From contig NZ_JOJM01000001.1 in NCBI RefSeq assembly GCF_000720325.1, positions 62,001-126,000 of the forward strand: a stretch of 64,000 nucleotides of DNA, read 5' to 3'. The DNA comes from Streptomyces sp. NRRL B-1347 (lineage in GTDB: Bacteria; Actinomycetota; Actinomycetes; Streptomycetales; Streptomycetaceae). Both the position numbers and the translations under genes were made by a program. Under the pieces are notes generated by a model, which was given only the letters and a program-made list of their open reading frames with translations, ran no database searches and was not told where the DNA came from. This document shows, in pieces, positions 1 to 8,444 of this stretch. The first letter of the stretch is position 1. Each line of letters opens with the position of its first letter.

Positions 1-131
1 TCGCCCTGTACGTAGGTGATCGCCACGTCGGCGCCCTCCTGGGCGAGCCGCAGCGCGATCGCCGCGCCGATGCCCCGGCTGCCGCCGGTGACCAGGGCCG
101 TCTTGCCGGTGAGACCGGTGAGTGAAGACAT
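1..131 (-). CDS. SDR-family oxidoreductase, N-terminal fragment (runs off window)
   Basis: Only the first 43 or so codons are present; the gene continues leftward out of the window. The start ATG is read from 131. The visible protein begins MSSLTGLTGKTALVTGGSRG and continues IGAAIALRLAQEGADVAI. It therefore shows the TGxxxGIG nucleotide-binding motif of the short-chain dehydrogenase/reductase Rossmann fold, in the style of 3-oxoacyl-ACP reductase (FabG)-like enzymes. The substrate cannot be inferred from this fragment. It diverges from the reductase gene at 386, so the roughly 250 bp between them should hold both promoters. Confidence 0.85.
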   Translation of the reverse strand, partial: MSSLTGLTGKTALVTGGSRGIGAAIALRLAQEGADVAITYVQG

Positions 132-385
132 GTCAGTACCGCGCTTTCGCATTCGTTCCGCGGCGGCCGCCGGTGGCGGCCCCGTGCTTGCGTGCTCCAT
201 CAAAGTCGCGGCCGCACCCCGGGGCTGGCGGGAATCGGACGCCGAGGCGCGGGCGGCGGAACCCTGCCGGAGAGCGATGAGTTCCGGGCGGTGCGAGGGT
301 CGGAACAGGTGACGGGGCGCGGACGCGCCCGGCAGCCGGAAGCCACGCGGCACGAGGCAGAGGCACGACACAGAAGGCGGTCGCC

Positions 386-994
386 ATGAAGATCACGCTC
401 ACGCAGTTCCAGACCCTCGACGGCGTCATCCAGGCCCCGGGCGGGCCCGACGAGGACACCAGCGACGGCTTCGAGCACGGCGGCTGGTCCGTGCCGTACG
501 GCGACGAGGACTTCGGCCGCTTCGTGGACGAGGTGTTCGGCCGGGTGGACGCCTTCCTCCTGGGCAGGCGCACGTACGAGATCTTCGCGGGGTACTGGCC
601 GAAGATGACCGACCCCGCCGACCCGATCGCCTCCCGGCTCAACGCGCTGCCCAAGTACGTGGCGAGCCGCACGCTGACCCGCGCCGACTGGACGGGCACG
701 GAGATCATCGGCCGTGACGACCTGGTGAAGGACGTCACCGCGCTCAAGGAGCGGCCTGGCCGCGAGCTCCAGCTGCACGGCAGCGCGGGTCTCGCGCAGA
801 GCCTGCTGGCCCACGAACTGATCGACACGCTGCACCTGCTGACGTTCCCGGTGGCCCTCGGCACCGGCAAGCGCCTGTTCGCCGACGGCGGTCTGCCGAC
901 GGCGTTCCGGCACACCGGCTCCCGTACGACGTCCACGGGCGTCGTGATCAACTCGTACGACCGCGCAGGCCGTCCGGAGTACGGGAGCTACTAG
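386..994 (+). CDS. Dihydrofolate reductase family protein (RibD C-terminal-like)
   Basis: A 202-residue protein of the RibD C-terminal/DHFR-like reductase fold, very common in Streptomyces as a stand-alone cytoplasmic reductase of unknown substrate. It opens MKITLTQFQTLDGVIQAPGG, where the SLDG-type motif near residue 10 is typical. Further signatures are LLGRRTYE (about residue 60), KYVASRTL, and a late HGSAGLAQSLL / DTLHLLTFPVALGTGKRLF block that matches the NADPH-binding half of the family. Such proteins usually do not act as the true folate-pathway DHFR. The gene stands alone; the start ATG has only a weak purine-rich upstream stretch. Family is confident, substrate unknown. Confidence 0.9.
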   Translation: MKITLTQFQTLDGVIQAPGGPDEDTSDGFEHGGWSVPYGDEDFGRFVDEVFGRVDAFLLGRRTYEIFAGYWPKMTDPADPIASRLNALPKYVASRTLTRADWTGTEIIGRDDLVKDVTALKERPGRELQLHGSAGLAQSLLAHELIDTLHLLTFPVALGTGKRLFADGGLPTAFRHTGSRTTSTGVVINSYDRAGRPEYGSY

Positions 995-1080
995 TTCGCC
1001 GTGCGGGCAAGGCCGCCCGGAACGGGCGGCCGGGCCCGGTTAACTCCAGGAAAATTCCTCGGACTTACACCCCATTGTCA

Positions 1081-1112
1081 TTGACACATCAACCTCTACG
1101 CGCGTCACACTG
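1081..1112 (+). promoter_or_regulatory. Candidate promoter of the secreted RNase gene
   Basis: A perfect TTGACA (1081-1086) is followed after 20 bases by CACACT (1107-1112), which lies only five bases before the ATG at 1118. No Shine-Dalgarno sequence is visible before that ATG, so the mRNA may be leaderless. The long spacer makes the -10 assignment tentative. Confidence 0.35.
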
Positions 1113-1117
1113 GCCCC

Positions 1118-1552
1118 ATGCGAATCCCCCCACGGATCACCCGTCTCGTCAGTGTGTCCGCCCTCGCCGCCGCGTTCCTCGTCGGCGGCACCGTCACCGG
1201 CGTCGCGAACGCCGCCCCGCAGGCGGCGCCCGCCGTCGTCGGCCCCGCCGGGTACTCCGTCGCCGCGGTCGGCGACATCTGTTACTCGGACCTGCCCCCG
1301 CAGGCGCACGACACGCTCAAGCTGATAGCGAAGAACGGACCGTTCCCGTACCCGCAGGACGGCACCGTCTTCCAGAACAGGGAGGGCGTCCTGCCGAAGC
1401 AGAGCACCGGCTACTACCACGAGTACACCGTCAAGACCGCGGGCTCCTCGAACCGCGGCGCCCGGCGCATCGTCACCGGCGAGCGGAACCAGGAGGACTA
1501 CTACACCGCCGACCACTACCGGTCGTTCGACCTGGTCGACCGCAGCTGCTGA
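1118..1552 (+). CDS. Secreted guanyl-specific ribonuclease (RNase Sa/N1 family)
   Basis: A 144-residue precursor with a Sec signal peptide (RITRLVSVSALAAAFLVGG, cleavage near ANA-AP) and a mature domain of roughly 96-100 residues that closely resembles Streptomyces aureofaciens RNase Sa as remembered. Shared blocks include LPPQAHDTLKLIAKNGPFPY, QDGTVFQNREGVLP and YYHEYTVKT. The catalytic set is intact: Glu102 in YHEYT, Arg113 and Arg117 in RGARRIV, and His133 in TADHYRSF (precursor numbering), matching Glu54/Arg65/Arg69/His85 of RNase Sa. Two cysteines (CYSDL and the terminal SC) can form the known single disulfide. It cleaves RNA after guanosine outside the cell. No barstar-type inhibitor gene is adjacent. 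Confidence 0.95.
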   Translation: MRIPPRITRLVSVSALAAAFLVGGTVTGVANAAPQAAPAVVGPAGYSVAAVGDICYSDLPPQAHDTLKLIAKNGPFPYPQDGTVFQNREGVLPKQSTGYYHEYTVKTAGSSNRGARRIVTGERNQEDYYTADHYRSFDLVDRSC

Positions 1553-1582
1553 GCCGCGGCCGCTGATCCGCCCCCAGGGGGC

Positions 1583-1792
1583 TCACCGCGCCTTGCTGCC
1601 GCTCTCCGCCGCGGCGAACAGCGCGAACGCGAGCACGACGAGCGCGATGCTCAGATAGAGCTCGTAGCCGTCGGCGAAGCCCAGGTGCTGGACCACGCCC
1701 CAACCGCCCAGCCAGCCGGTGAACTCGTGCACGAGACCGGCGACCCCCTGGACCAGCAGGACCAAACCGATCCCCTCAAGAAGCTGTTTCAT
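1583..1792 (-). CDS. Small membrane protein, unknown function
   Basis: A 69-residue protein. The ATG at 1792 is chosen because a good ribosome binding site (GAGGAT) sits just upstream on the minus strand; longer in-frame reading is possible but lacks one. Two hydrophobic segments are visible: LLEGIGLVLLVQGVAGLVHEF near the N-terminus and LYLSIALVVLAFALFAAAE near the C-terminus, separated by a Gly/Trp-rich turn. It looks like a small two-helix inner-membrane protein, conserved-hypothetical in type. It is convergent with the RNase gene, with 30 bp between stops. No function can be assigned. Confidence 0.7.
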   Translation of the reverse strand: MKQLLEGIGLVLLVQGVAGLVHEFTGWLGGWGVVQHLGFADGYELYLSIALVVLAFALFAAAESGSKAR

Positions 1793-1973
1793 GGCACAAG
1801 ATCCTCGTCCCGCGGACCCCCCACGCACATCGGCCGCGGGACGAGGCCCCCTCTGTCGTACGGCCGCATCGGCCCGCGCCCGGATGCGTCCAAAGTCGCG
1901 TACGCCGTGACTTTCGTCGACGATCACCGCTGGTGGGAGGGTCCCGCCCGCTCAGTGCGTAGATTTGTCGCTT

Positions 1974-3293
1974 GTGAACGACAGTGCAACCACACGACCG
2001 GCCGTCGACGGGGGACGGCCGGCCGGCGTGGACCGCCAGACCGAAGCGGACCGCCCAGGAGGAACCGAGCCCGTGGTGCGCAGCACGTGGTTCCTGCCCT
2101 CGGCCGTCGCCACCGAACTGGACCCGGACCGGACGGACGGCGGCGGCAGGCGCGTCCGGCGCACCCTGCGCGACTGGGTCGTCGACTTCTGCTTCTTCCT
2201 GGTCGCCGTGGTCATCGGTCTCATCGGCGCGGACGGCGCCGCCAAGAACCAGGCGCTGTCCGAGAACATGGTCGTGCTCGACCAGCTGATCGGCGCCGCG
2301 GCCTGCGCCGCCGTGTGGCTGCGCAGGCGCTGGCCCGTCGGCCTCGCCGTGGCGATGCTGCTCGTCAGTGTCGTGTCCGACTCCGCGGGCGGCACCGCGC
2401 TCGTGGCCTACTTCACGCTCGCCGTGCACCGCCCGTTCAAGTACAGCGCGCTGATCGGCGGCCTCGCGGTGGGCATGCTCCCGCTGTTCTACTGGCTGCG
2501 GCCCGACGGCGACACGCCGTACCTGGTGTCGGTCCTGCTGACCTCGATGCTCATCGTCATCGTCTTCGCCTGGGGCATGCTCGTGCGCTCCCGGCGCCAG
2601 CTCCTGATCGCCCTGCGCGACCGGGCCAGGCGCGCCGAGAACGAGGCCGCGCTCCGGGCCGAGCAGGCCCAGCGGCTCGCCCGCGAGGCCATCGCGCGCG
2701 AGATGCACGACGTGCTCGCGCACCGCCTGACGCTGCTCAGCGTGCACGCGGGCGCCCTGGAGTTCCGGCCCGACGCCCCCCAGGCCGAGATCGCCCGCGC
2801 CGCCGGAGTCATCCGGGAGAGCGCGCACGAGGCGCTCCAGGACCTGCGCCAGGTCATCGGCGTGCTGCGCGGCGGCGAGGCGGAGGCCTCGTCCGGGCGG
2901 CCCCAGCCCACCCTCGCGGCCCTGGACACGCTCGTCGCCGAGTCCCGCGACGCGGGCATGAAGGTGGTGCTCGACCAGCGCGTGGCCGACCCCAAGGCGG
3001 TGCCCGCAGCGATCGGCCGCACCGCGTACCGCATCGCCCAGGAGGCCCTGACCAACGCCCGCAAGCACGCCCCGGGCGCCGAGGTCACCGTCACGGTCGC
3101 GGGGGCGCCCGACGAGGGCCTGACCGTCACCGTCCGCAATCCGGCGCCCCCCGGCGACGTGCCGCCCGTGCCCGGCTCCGGGCAGGGGCTCATCGGGCTC
3201 ACCGAACGGGCGTCCCTCGCGGGCGGGCGGCTCGCCCACGGCGCCGGGCGCGACGGCGGCTTCGTCGTCGAGGCATGGCTGCCGTGGGGGTGA
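1974..3293 (+). CDS. Sensor histidine kinase (HisKA_3/NarL type)
   Basis: A membrane histidine kinase of about 439 residues. Roughly five hydrophobic segments fill residues 60-210 (for example FCFFLVAVVIGLIG and LVSVLLTSMLIVIVFAW), then a linker, a HisKA_3 dimerisation helix with the phospho-acceptor His245 in REMHDVLAHRLTLL, and a compact HATPase domain (QEALTNARKHAPGA, GSGQGLIGLTERASLAGG). The GTG at 1974 is preferred over the TTG at 1965: a TAGATT hexamer at 1960-1965 lies eight bases before it and there is no Shine-Dalgarno sequence, so translation may be leaderless. The likely partner regulator is at 5911, after two intervening cysteine-rich genes. The signal is unknown. Confidence 0.92.
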   Translation: MNDSATTRPAVDGGRPAGVDRQTEADRPGGTEPVVRSTWFLPSAVATELDPDRTDGGGRRVRRTLRDWVVDFCFFLVAVVIGLIGADGAAKNQALSENMVVLDQLIGAAACAAVWLRRRWPVGLAVAMLLVSVVSDSAGGTALVAYFTLAVHRPFKYSALIGGLAVGMLPLFYWLRPDGDTPYLVSVLLTSMLIVIVFAWGMLVRSRRQLLIALRDRARRAENEAALRAEQAQRLAREAIAREMHDVLAHRLTLLSVHAGALEFRPDAPQAEIARAAGVIRESAHEALQDLRQVIGVLRGGEAEASSGRPQPTLAALDTLVAESRDAGMKVVLDQRVADPKAVPAAIGRTAYRIAQEALTNARKHAPGAEVTVTVAGAPDEGLTVTVRNPAPPGDVPPVPGSGQGLIGLTERASLAGGRLAHGAGRDGGFVVEAWLPWG

Positions 3294-3458
3294 GTCCCCG
3301 GACTCCCGGGCAAGCCGCCCGGATTGCCGTGGTTTGATCCTCAACTCCCCGCTCCCCAGGGCCTGCTGAGGGGATGTGATCGCCGCCCGGCTACGATCGG
3401 CCGCTGCACAGAAGCAAAGGCCCGTGAGCAAGGGCTCGCGACCGGAGAGGTGAAGGCT

Positions 3459-4667
3459 GTGACGGGGGAGAGCGCGCCGGACGACACCGGCCGCCCACAA
3501 GAGGGCAAACGGTTCATACGCGTACGGCAACGCCTCGGGGCCCGGCGCGGCGCGCTCGCCGTCGGCACCGTGGCCGTGCTGCTCGCCGCGGGCCTCGGCA
3601 CCTGGACCACGGACACCTGGCCCTTCGACGGCCGCGACCGCTACTGCTGGGGGGCCTGGGAGGAGGACAGCGGTCCGGGCATCCTCGGCGACGAGGCCTT
3701 CGACGGCGACGACGCCCACAGCCGCACGGCGGAGGAGACCGCGCCCACCGAGGGCAGGCCGCAGGGGCGGTGCGTGCTCGCCGTGCGCTCCGAGCACACC
3801 TTCAGCGACGGCGACAAGGGCGTCCAGGACACCCGGGTGACGGTCACGTACGGACCGGCGCCCGAGCGGGCCGCCGCCCGTCTCGCCTGGTTCACTACCT
3901 TCGTCGGCGGCCGCGCGATGCCGCTGCCCGAAGGGCTCCCCGGCGCCGTCGACGGCAGCCACGGCCTGCTGGTCCTGCCCAGGAGCTGCGACACCCGCGA
4001 CGGGCGGCCGACCGCCGTCACCCTGCGGGCCGAGGAGAAGGAGCCGGGCGACGTCGTCGGCGGCACCGACCTCGGCGGTGCCGACGCGGCCGTCGAACTC
4101 CTCCTCGCCGCCGCCGACCGGGGCATGCGGGCCGCGGGCTGCGCCCCCGCGAAGCCGCTGCGCGTCACCTCACCGCTGCTCAGGCTCCCGGAGAAGGACG
4201 ACTCGAGCCCGGCGGGCGCCGCCTGCCGCATCCACGGGCTCGACGTCGGATCCGGCCTCACCAAGGAGGCCGCGCTGCGGGTCGTGGCCCAGACCGGCGC
4301 GGTCACCCGGGACCGGCAGTCCTGCTCCGTACGGATCGGCCGCTCCCTGCGGCTCGGGGAGCGCGAGGACACCCGGATCTTCGACGCCCTGATGATCCGC
4401 GAGCCCCGGCTCGGCGCGCTGCTCGACGGCGTGACCGGCGACGGGCCGCCCGCGCCCGGCTGGCGCGGCACCGGCGTCTTCGCCGACGGCCACCAGGTGG
4501 TGCGCGCCCGCTGCGCGGGCCGCCCCACGACGTTCCTGATGCTCGGCTCGGCGGCGCGCGAGACCAAGGGCCACTTCACCACGTTCACCGACGCGGTGAC
4601 GCGCCGCCTGGGGTGCGCGCCCCTCGCGCCGAAGGCGTCGGCCACCGCCGCGGGGGAGAACCGATGA
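3459..4667 (+). CDS. Membrane-anchored cysteine-rich protein X1, unknown function
   Basis: About 402 residues from a GTG placed eight bases after a clear GGAGAGG ribosome site. A short basic cytoplasmic segment is followed by one transmembrane helix (LAVGTVAVLLAAGLGTW, around residues 30-50), and the rest should be extracytoplasmic. The exterior region begins DRYCWGAW and carries eight cysteines, arranged as two modules of four (CWG..C..SC..GC, then CRIHGL..C..RC..GC). This suggests an internal duplication. It overlaps the next gene by ATGA; that gene encodes a paralogue with the same cysteine layout. Position between a histidine kinase and its probable response regulator suggests a role in, or control by, that signalling system. 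I do not recognise a characterised family. Confidence 0.8.
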   Translation: MTGESAPDDTGRPQEGKRFIRVRQRLGARRGALAVGTVAVLLAAGLGTWTTDTWPFDGRDRYCWGAWEEDSGPGILGDEAFDGDDAHSRTAEETAPTEGRPQGRCVLAVRSEHTFSDGDKGVQDTRVTVTYGPAPERAAARLAWFTTFVGGRAMPLPEGLPGAVDGSHGLLVLPRSCDTRDGRPTAVTLRAEEKEPGDVVGGTDLGGADAAVELLLAAADRGMRAAGCAPAKPLRVTSPLLRLPEKDDSSPAGAACRIHGLDVGSGLTKEAALRVVAQTGAVTRDRQSCSVRIGRSLRLGEREDTRIFDALMIREPRLGALLDGVTGDGPPAPGWRGTGVFADGHQVVRARCAGRPTTFLMLGSAARETKGHFTTFTDAVTRRLGCAPLAPKASATAAGENR

Positions 4668-5851
4668 GCGACCACAGCACGACGGCCACCGGGGACACCT
4701 CCGACATCGGGGGAGACGTGGCGGCCGCGGTCGCCACAGCGGTACCGCGCCGCCCCTGGTGGCACTGGCGCCAACTCACCCGAGGCCGCCTCCGGCCCGC
4801 GCTCGCCGCCGCCCTCGCCGGGGTGCTGCTCGGCGGCGCGGGCGTGGCCTGGCAGGCGCAGGCGGGCCCGTTCGCCGACGAACGGGCCTGCTGGGGCGCG
4901 CTCGACGAGGACGACGTGGCCGACCTCTTCCAGGGCAAGCGCGACATCGAGTCCTCCGAAGTGCCCGTCACCACCAGCAGGATCGGCTCGGAAGGGCCCT
5001 CCGGGCTGTGCCGGCTGAAGTCCCCGCGCGGCGCCCGCGTCACCGCCCGGCTGCACCAGCTCGACGTCCGCTTCGGCGGCGCGGGCGACAAGTGGGCCGA
5101 CGAGTACCTGTCCGCGCGCATGACCCCCCTCGGCGGCGGCCTGCTCGGCATGGTGTCCGACACGCGCGCGTGGCTCGCGATCCCCGAAGGCTGCGTCGGC
5201 CGCCAGCGCGAGGACGACGGCCCGCTCGTCGTCGACATGGAGACCGGCTGGACGGTGTACGACGACGAGGTCGACACCGACGAGCGCGCCCGGCTCGCCC
5301 GCGCCGTGGTCAAGCTCGTCAACGACTACATGACGGACCAGGGCTGCACCCGCACCCTCGCCGACCCGACCGGCAGTCTCGGCGCCCCCGCGCGGTTCGC
5401 CGACGAGAAGCGCGACGCGATCTGCGGCATCAAGGGCCTGCGCACGCACGACGGCAAGGACGCCGACCACTACCGCCGCCCCCTGGTCACCGCGGGCGAC
5501 GCCCCCGTGCGCACCTGCGACCGCGACGTCCTCTTCGGCCATCCCTCGCTGCGCCTGATGACGGTCACGGACTCCCGCGTCGCCGTGCTCTACAAGGACC
5601 TCTCCTACGACGGCGGACAGCAGCGCATCACGGCCGTCGGCGACACCCGCAGGCACGCCCGGGGACACGGCTTCCTCCGCGACGACATGGCCCTCTACCA
5701 GGCCGAGTGCCAGACCGGCGACGTCACCTTCCTGATCCGGGCCGACGACGGGGAGCGCGCCGCCGACATCCGCGCGCTCATGCCCCGTTACGTGGCGGCG
5801 GAGGCCGACCGCGCGGGCTGCGGCCCGCTGCGGATCAGGCTGCCCGGGTGA
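4664..5851 (+). CDS. Membrane-anchored cysteine-rich protein X2, paralogue of X1
   Basis: A 395-residue protein whose ATG overlaps the stop of X1 (ATGA), implying translational coupling. It has a cytoplasmic N-terminus of about 50 residues, one transmembrane helix (ALAAALAGVLLGGAGVAW), and an extracytoplasmic region beginning DERACWGALDEDD, parallel to DRYCWGAW in X1. Eight cysteines follow the same two-module plan (CWG, LCRL, GCVG, GCTR; then CGIKGLR, TCDRD, ECQTG, GCGP). Overall sequence identity to X1 is low apart from these positions. Function is unknown; a sensory or receptor-like accessory role to the flanking two-component proteins is inference from position only. Confidence 0.8.
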   Translation: MSDHSTTATGDTSDIGGDVAAAVATAVPRRPWWHWRQLTRGRLRPALAAALAGVLLGGAGVAWQAQAGPFADERACWGALDEDDVADLFQGKRDIESSEVPVTTSRIGSEGPSGLCRLKSPRGARVTARLHQLDVRFGGAGDKWADEYLSARMTPLGGGLLGMVSDTRAWLAIPEGCVGRQREDDGPLVVDMETGWTVYDDEVDTDERARLARAVVKLVNDYMTDQGCTRTLADPTGSLGAPARFADEKRDAICGIKGLRTHDGKDADHYRRPLVTAGDAPVRTCDRDVLFGHPSLRLMTVTDSRVAVLYKDLSYDGGQQRITAVGDTRRHARGHGFLRDDMALYQAECQTGDVTFLIRADDGERAADIRALMPRYVAAEADRAGCGPLRIRLPG

Positions 5852-5910
5852 CCGCGCCCCCGCCCCGCCCCCGTCCTTCGCCCGGCGCGGGGCTCGTTAC
5901 GGTAGGGCCC

Positions 5911-6579
5911 ATGAAACCGATCAGGCTCCTGCTCGTCGACGACGATCCGCTGGTCCGCGCCGGACTCTCCTTCATGCTCGGCGGCGCCGACGACATCGAG
6001 ATCGTGGGCGAGGCGGGGGACGGCAGCGAAGTCGCCGCGCTGATCGGCGAGGTGCGGCCGGACGTCGTCCTCATGGACATCCGGATGCCCACGATGGACG
6101 GCCTCGCCGCCACGGAGGCCCTGCGCAAGCGCCCCGACGCCCCCGAGGTCATCGTCCTCACCACGTTCCACGCCGACGAGCAGGTGCTGCGGGCGCTGCG
6201 CGCCGGGGCCGCCGGGTTCGTCCTCAAGGACACCGCGCCCGCCGAGATCGTCGCGGCGGTACGGGCCGTGGCCGCCGGGGAGCCGGTCCTCTCGCCCTCG
6301 GTGACGCAGCAGCTGATCTCCCAGGTGACCGGGGGCGGGCCGCAGCTCGACCGCCGCCAGCGGGCCCTCGCGCGCCTCGGCGCGCTCGGCGACCGGGAGC
6401 GGGAGGTCGCCGTGGCGGTGGGCCGGGGCGCCTCCAACGCGGACATCGCCGCGGAGCTCTTCCTGAGCGTGGCCACGGTGAAGGCCCACGTCTCGCGCAT
6501 CCTGACGAAGCTGGACCTCAACAACCGCGTGCAGATCGCCCTCTTGGTCCACGACGCGGATCTCCTGGACGGGGCCTGA
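5911..6579 (+). CDS. Two-component response regulator, NarL/LuxR family
   Basis: A 222-residue cytoplasmic DNA-binding regulator. The receiver domain occupies residues 1-120, with the acidic pocket LLVDDDPLVRAG, the phosphorylated Asp56 in VVLMDIRMPTMDG, the conserved Thr in VLTTFHADE, and the Lys in FVLKDTAP. A LuxR-type helix-turn-helix covers about residues 150-215 (LGDREREVAVAVGRGASNADIAAELFLS, then VKAHVSRILTKLDLNNR). It matches the HisKA_3 kinase at 1974, whose family normally pairs with NarL-type regulators. The 60-base gap from X2 and lack of a strong ribosome site leave open whether it is in the same transcript. Confidence 0.93.
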   Translation: MKPIRLLLVDDDPLVRAGLSFMLGGADDIEIVGEAGDGSEVAALIGEVRPDVVLMDIRMPTMDGLAATEALRKRPDAPEVIVLTTFHADEQVLRALRAGAAGFVLKDTAPAEIVAAVRAVAAGEPVLSPSVTQQLISQVTGGGPQLDRRQRALARLGALGDREREVAVAVGRGASNADIAAELFLSVATVKAHVSRILTKLDLNNRVQIALLVHDADLLDGA

Positions 6580-6600
6580 CCTGCCGCGATCGGCGACGGT

Positions 6601-6650
6601 GCCAGCCCCTCCGGCGTTTGAGGAGCGGGGTCTGGGGCGGAGCCCCAGTT
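6601..6650. repeat. Streptomyces-type intergenic repeat with hairpin
   Basis: Between the response regulator and the P450 lies a stretch starting CAGCCCCTCCGGCGTTTGAG and ending in a perfect hairpin (CTGGGGC, loop GGA, GCCCCAG; 6632-6648). I recall closely similar text between genes in many Streptomyces genomes, so it is probably a dispersed element and may act as a terminator. Only one copy is present in this window. Confidence 0.55.
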
Positions 6651-6746
6651 CGGGAAGGGGCGGGCCGGGGGCGCCCCGCGAGGGAACTACCCCAGCGGCC
6701 CCGTTCGTTCGGTGAGCACCAGGTAACCCGCACGAGGGGACGCCCC

Positions 6747-7931
6747 ATGGCAGACGAAGCCATCGACCTCGCCGCGTACGAGGACTTCACCACCAACCCC
6801 CACCGGGCCTACGCCGAGCTGAGGACCCGCGCCCCCGTCCACCGCGTCCGCTTCCCGGCCCCGGACCACGACGTCGACCACTACTTGGTGGTGGGCCACG
6901 AAGAGGCCCGCGCCGCCCTGGCCGACCCCCGCCTGACCAAGTCCACCGCGGGACACGAAGGGGTGTTACCGGACGAGGAGCTGATCGGCCCGCACCTCCT
7001 GACGGTGGACCCGCCGCACCACACCCGCCTGCGCGGCCTGATCGCCCGGGAGTTCACCACCCGCCGCGTCCAGGCGCTGCGCCCGCGGATCCAGCGGATC
7101 ACGGACGGCCTCCTCGACGGGATGCTCGCCAAGGGCAGCCGCGCCGACCTGGTCGAAGCGCTCGCCTTCCCGCTGCCCATGACGGTCATCTGCGAGCTCC
7201 TCGGCGTGCCCGACCTGGACCGCGAGCGATTCCGCCAGCTGTCGAACGAGGCCACGTCACCGACGACGGAGGAGTGGGAGACCGAGGTCTTCGTCGAACT
7301 CGCCGCCTACTTGGACGACTTGATCGAGGCCAAGCGCGCCCTCCCCGGCGACGACCTGCTCAGCGCCCTGATCCGCACCCGCGCGGAGGACGGCGACCGG
7401 CTCTCCCACGAGGAGCTGCGCGGCATGGCGTACCTCCTGCTCATCGCGGGACACGAGACGACGGTCCACCTCATCACCAACACCGTCCACGCCCTGCTCA
7501 CCCGCCCCGCCCACCTGGCCGCGCTGCGCGCCGACGTGAGCCTCCTGGACGGCGCGATCGAGGAAGGGCTGCGCCACGAGGGCCCGGTGGAGAACTCCAC
7601 GTACCGCTTCACCACCGAGCCCACCGAGATCGGCGGCGTGCTGATCCCGGCGGGCGCCGTCGTCGTGGTCGGCCTCACCGCGGCCAACCGCGACCCGGGC
7701 AAGTACGGAGCGCCGGACGACTTCGACCTGCGCCGCGCCCCGCAGGGCCACGTGGCCTTCGGGCACGGCATCCACTTCTGCCTGGGCGCCCCGCTGGCCC
7801 GCGTCGAGGGCCGGATCGCCATCGCCTCGCTCCTGGAGCGCTGCCCGGACCTCGCCCTGGACGGCCCCGCGGCGGACTGGCGCCCAGGCATGCTGATGCG
7901 CGGCCTGCGGCGCCTCGACGTCCGCTGGTAG
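6747..7931 (+). CDS. Cytochrome P450 (bacterial class I, CYP105/107-like)
   Basis: A 394-residue soluble P450 with all hallmark motifs: the I-helix oxygen-activation motif LLIAGHETT, the K-helix ExxR (EGLR), the NRDPGKY region, and the haem loop FGHGIHFCLGAPLAR with Cys345 as the axial thiolate. The ATG at 6747 follows GAGGGGA at a sensible distance. Length and motifs fit Streptomyces soluble P450s that hydroxylate or epoxidise small molecules using ferredoxin electrons. No ferredoxin or ferredoxin reductase gene is adjacent, and no biosynthetic cluster surrounds it, so the substrate cannot be guessed. Subfamily assignment is impressionistic. Confidence 0.95.
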   Translation: MADEAIDLAAYEDFTTNPHRAYAELRTRAPVHRVRFPAPDHDVDHYLVVGHEEARAALADPRLTKSTAGHEGVLPDEELIGPHLLTVDPPHHTRLRGLIAREFTTRRVQALRPRIQRITDGLLDGMLAKGSRADLVEALAFPLPMTVICELLGVPDLDRERFRQLSNEATSPTTEEWETEVFVELAAYLDDLIEAKRALPGDDLLSALIRTRAEDGDRLSHEELRGMAYLLLIAGHETTVHLITNTVHALLTRPAHLAALRADVSLLDGAIEEGLRHEGPVENSTYRFTTEPTEIGGVLIPAGAVVVVGLTAANRDPGKYGAPDDFDLRRAPQGHVAFGHGIHFCLGAPLARVEGRIAIASLLERCPDLALDGPAADWRPGMLMRGLRRLDVRW

Positions 7932-7982
7932 CGACGGGGCGGGCATGTGCAGCAGTAGTTACCGAGTGGTAGAAGTCCTTCC

Positions 7983-8417
7983 ATGACCGACGCCATGGAA
8001 CACGCCCAGGCTCTGGACCTGACCCTCGCTCAGCAGACCCTCGACGCGCAGCCGTTCAGCCGCCTCGTCCGGGCCGAGCTCACCGCGTTCGGCGACGGCG
8101 CGGCCACCCTGGAGATCCCCCTGCGCACCGAGCTGCTCCAGCAGAACGGCTTCGTGCACGGCGGCGTCCTGTCGTACGCGGCGGACAACGCCATCACGTT
8201 CGCCGCGGGCACGGCCCTCGGCCCCGCGGTCCTGACGTCCGGCTTCTCCATCCAGTACGTGCGCCCGGCCACCGGCACCCGGCTGATCGCCCGCGCCACG
8301 GTCGCCCACGCGGGCCGCCGTCAGGCCGTGGTGCGGTGCGACCTGCTGACCGTCGACGGCGAGGGCGCCGAGACGCTCTGCGCGCTCGCCCAGGGCACGG
8401 TCCGCGCGGCGGGCTGA
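7983..8417 (+). CDS. PaaI-family hotdog thioesterase
   Basis: A 144-residue single hotdog-fold protein. The core signature NGFVHGGVLSYAADNAITFAA (residues about 56-76) is the HGG motif and following Asp of PaaI/4-hydroxybenzoyl-CoA-thioesterase-like enzymes, and FSIQYVRPATGTRLIARA forms the typical central strand. Members hydrolyse acyl- or aryl-CoA thioesters in the cytoplasm. It is 51 bp downstream of the P450 on the same strand and may share its transcript; a strong hairpin follows at 8445-8477. The physiological substrate is unknown. A second, larger PaaI protein is encoded at 54665-55216. Confidence 0.85.
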   Translation: MTDAMEHAQALDLTLAQQTLDAQPFSRLVRAELTAFGDGAATLEIPLRTELLQQNGFVHGGVLSYAADNAITFAAGTALGPAVLTSGFSIQYVRPATGTRLIARATVAHAGRRQAVVRCDLLTVDGEGAETLCALAQGTVRAAG

Positions 8418-8444
8418 GCCCCGGGCGAGCGCGCGACGCGCAGG

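Noticed and set aside
1937..1965. A complete -35/-10 promoter for the histidine kinase
   Set aside because: TAGATT is a fair -10, but no acceptable -35 lies 16-19 bases upstream; noted only as support for the GTG start.
1776..3962. Long open frame antisense to the histidine kinase and X1
   Set aside because: Low-complexity translation with no motifs and no ribosome site; the plus-strand genes have clear domains.
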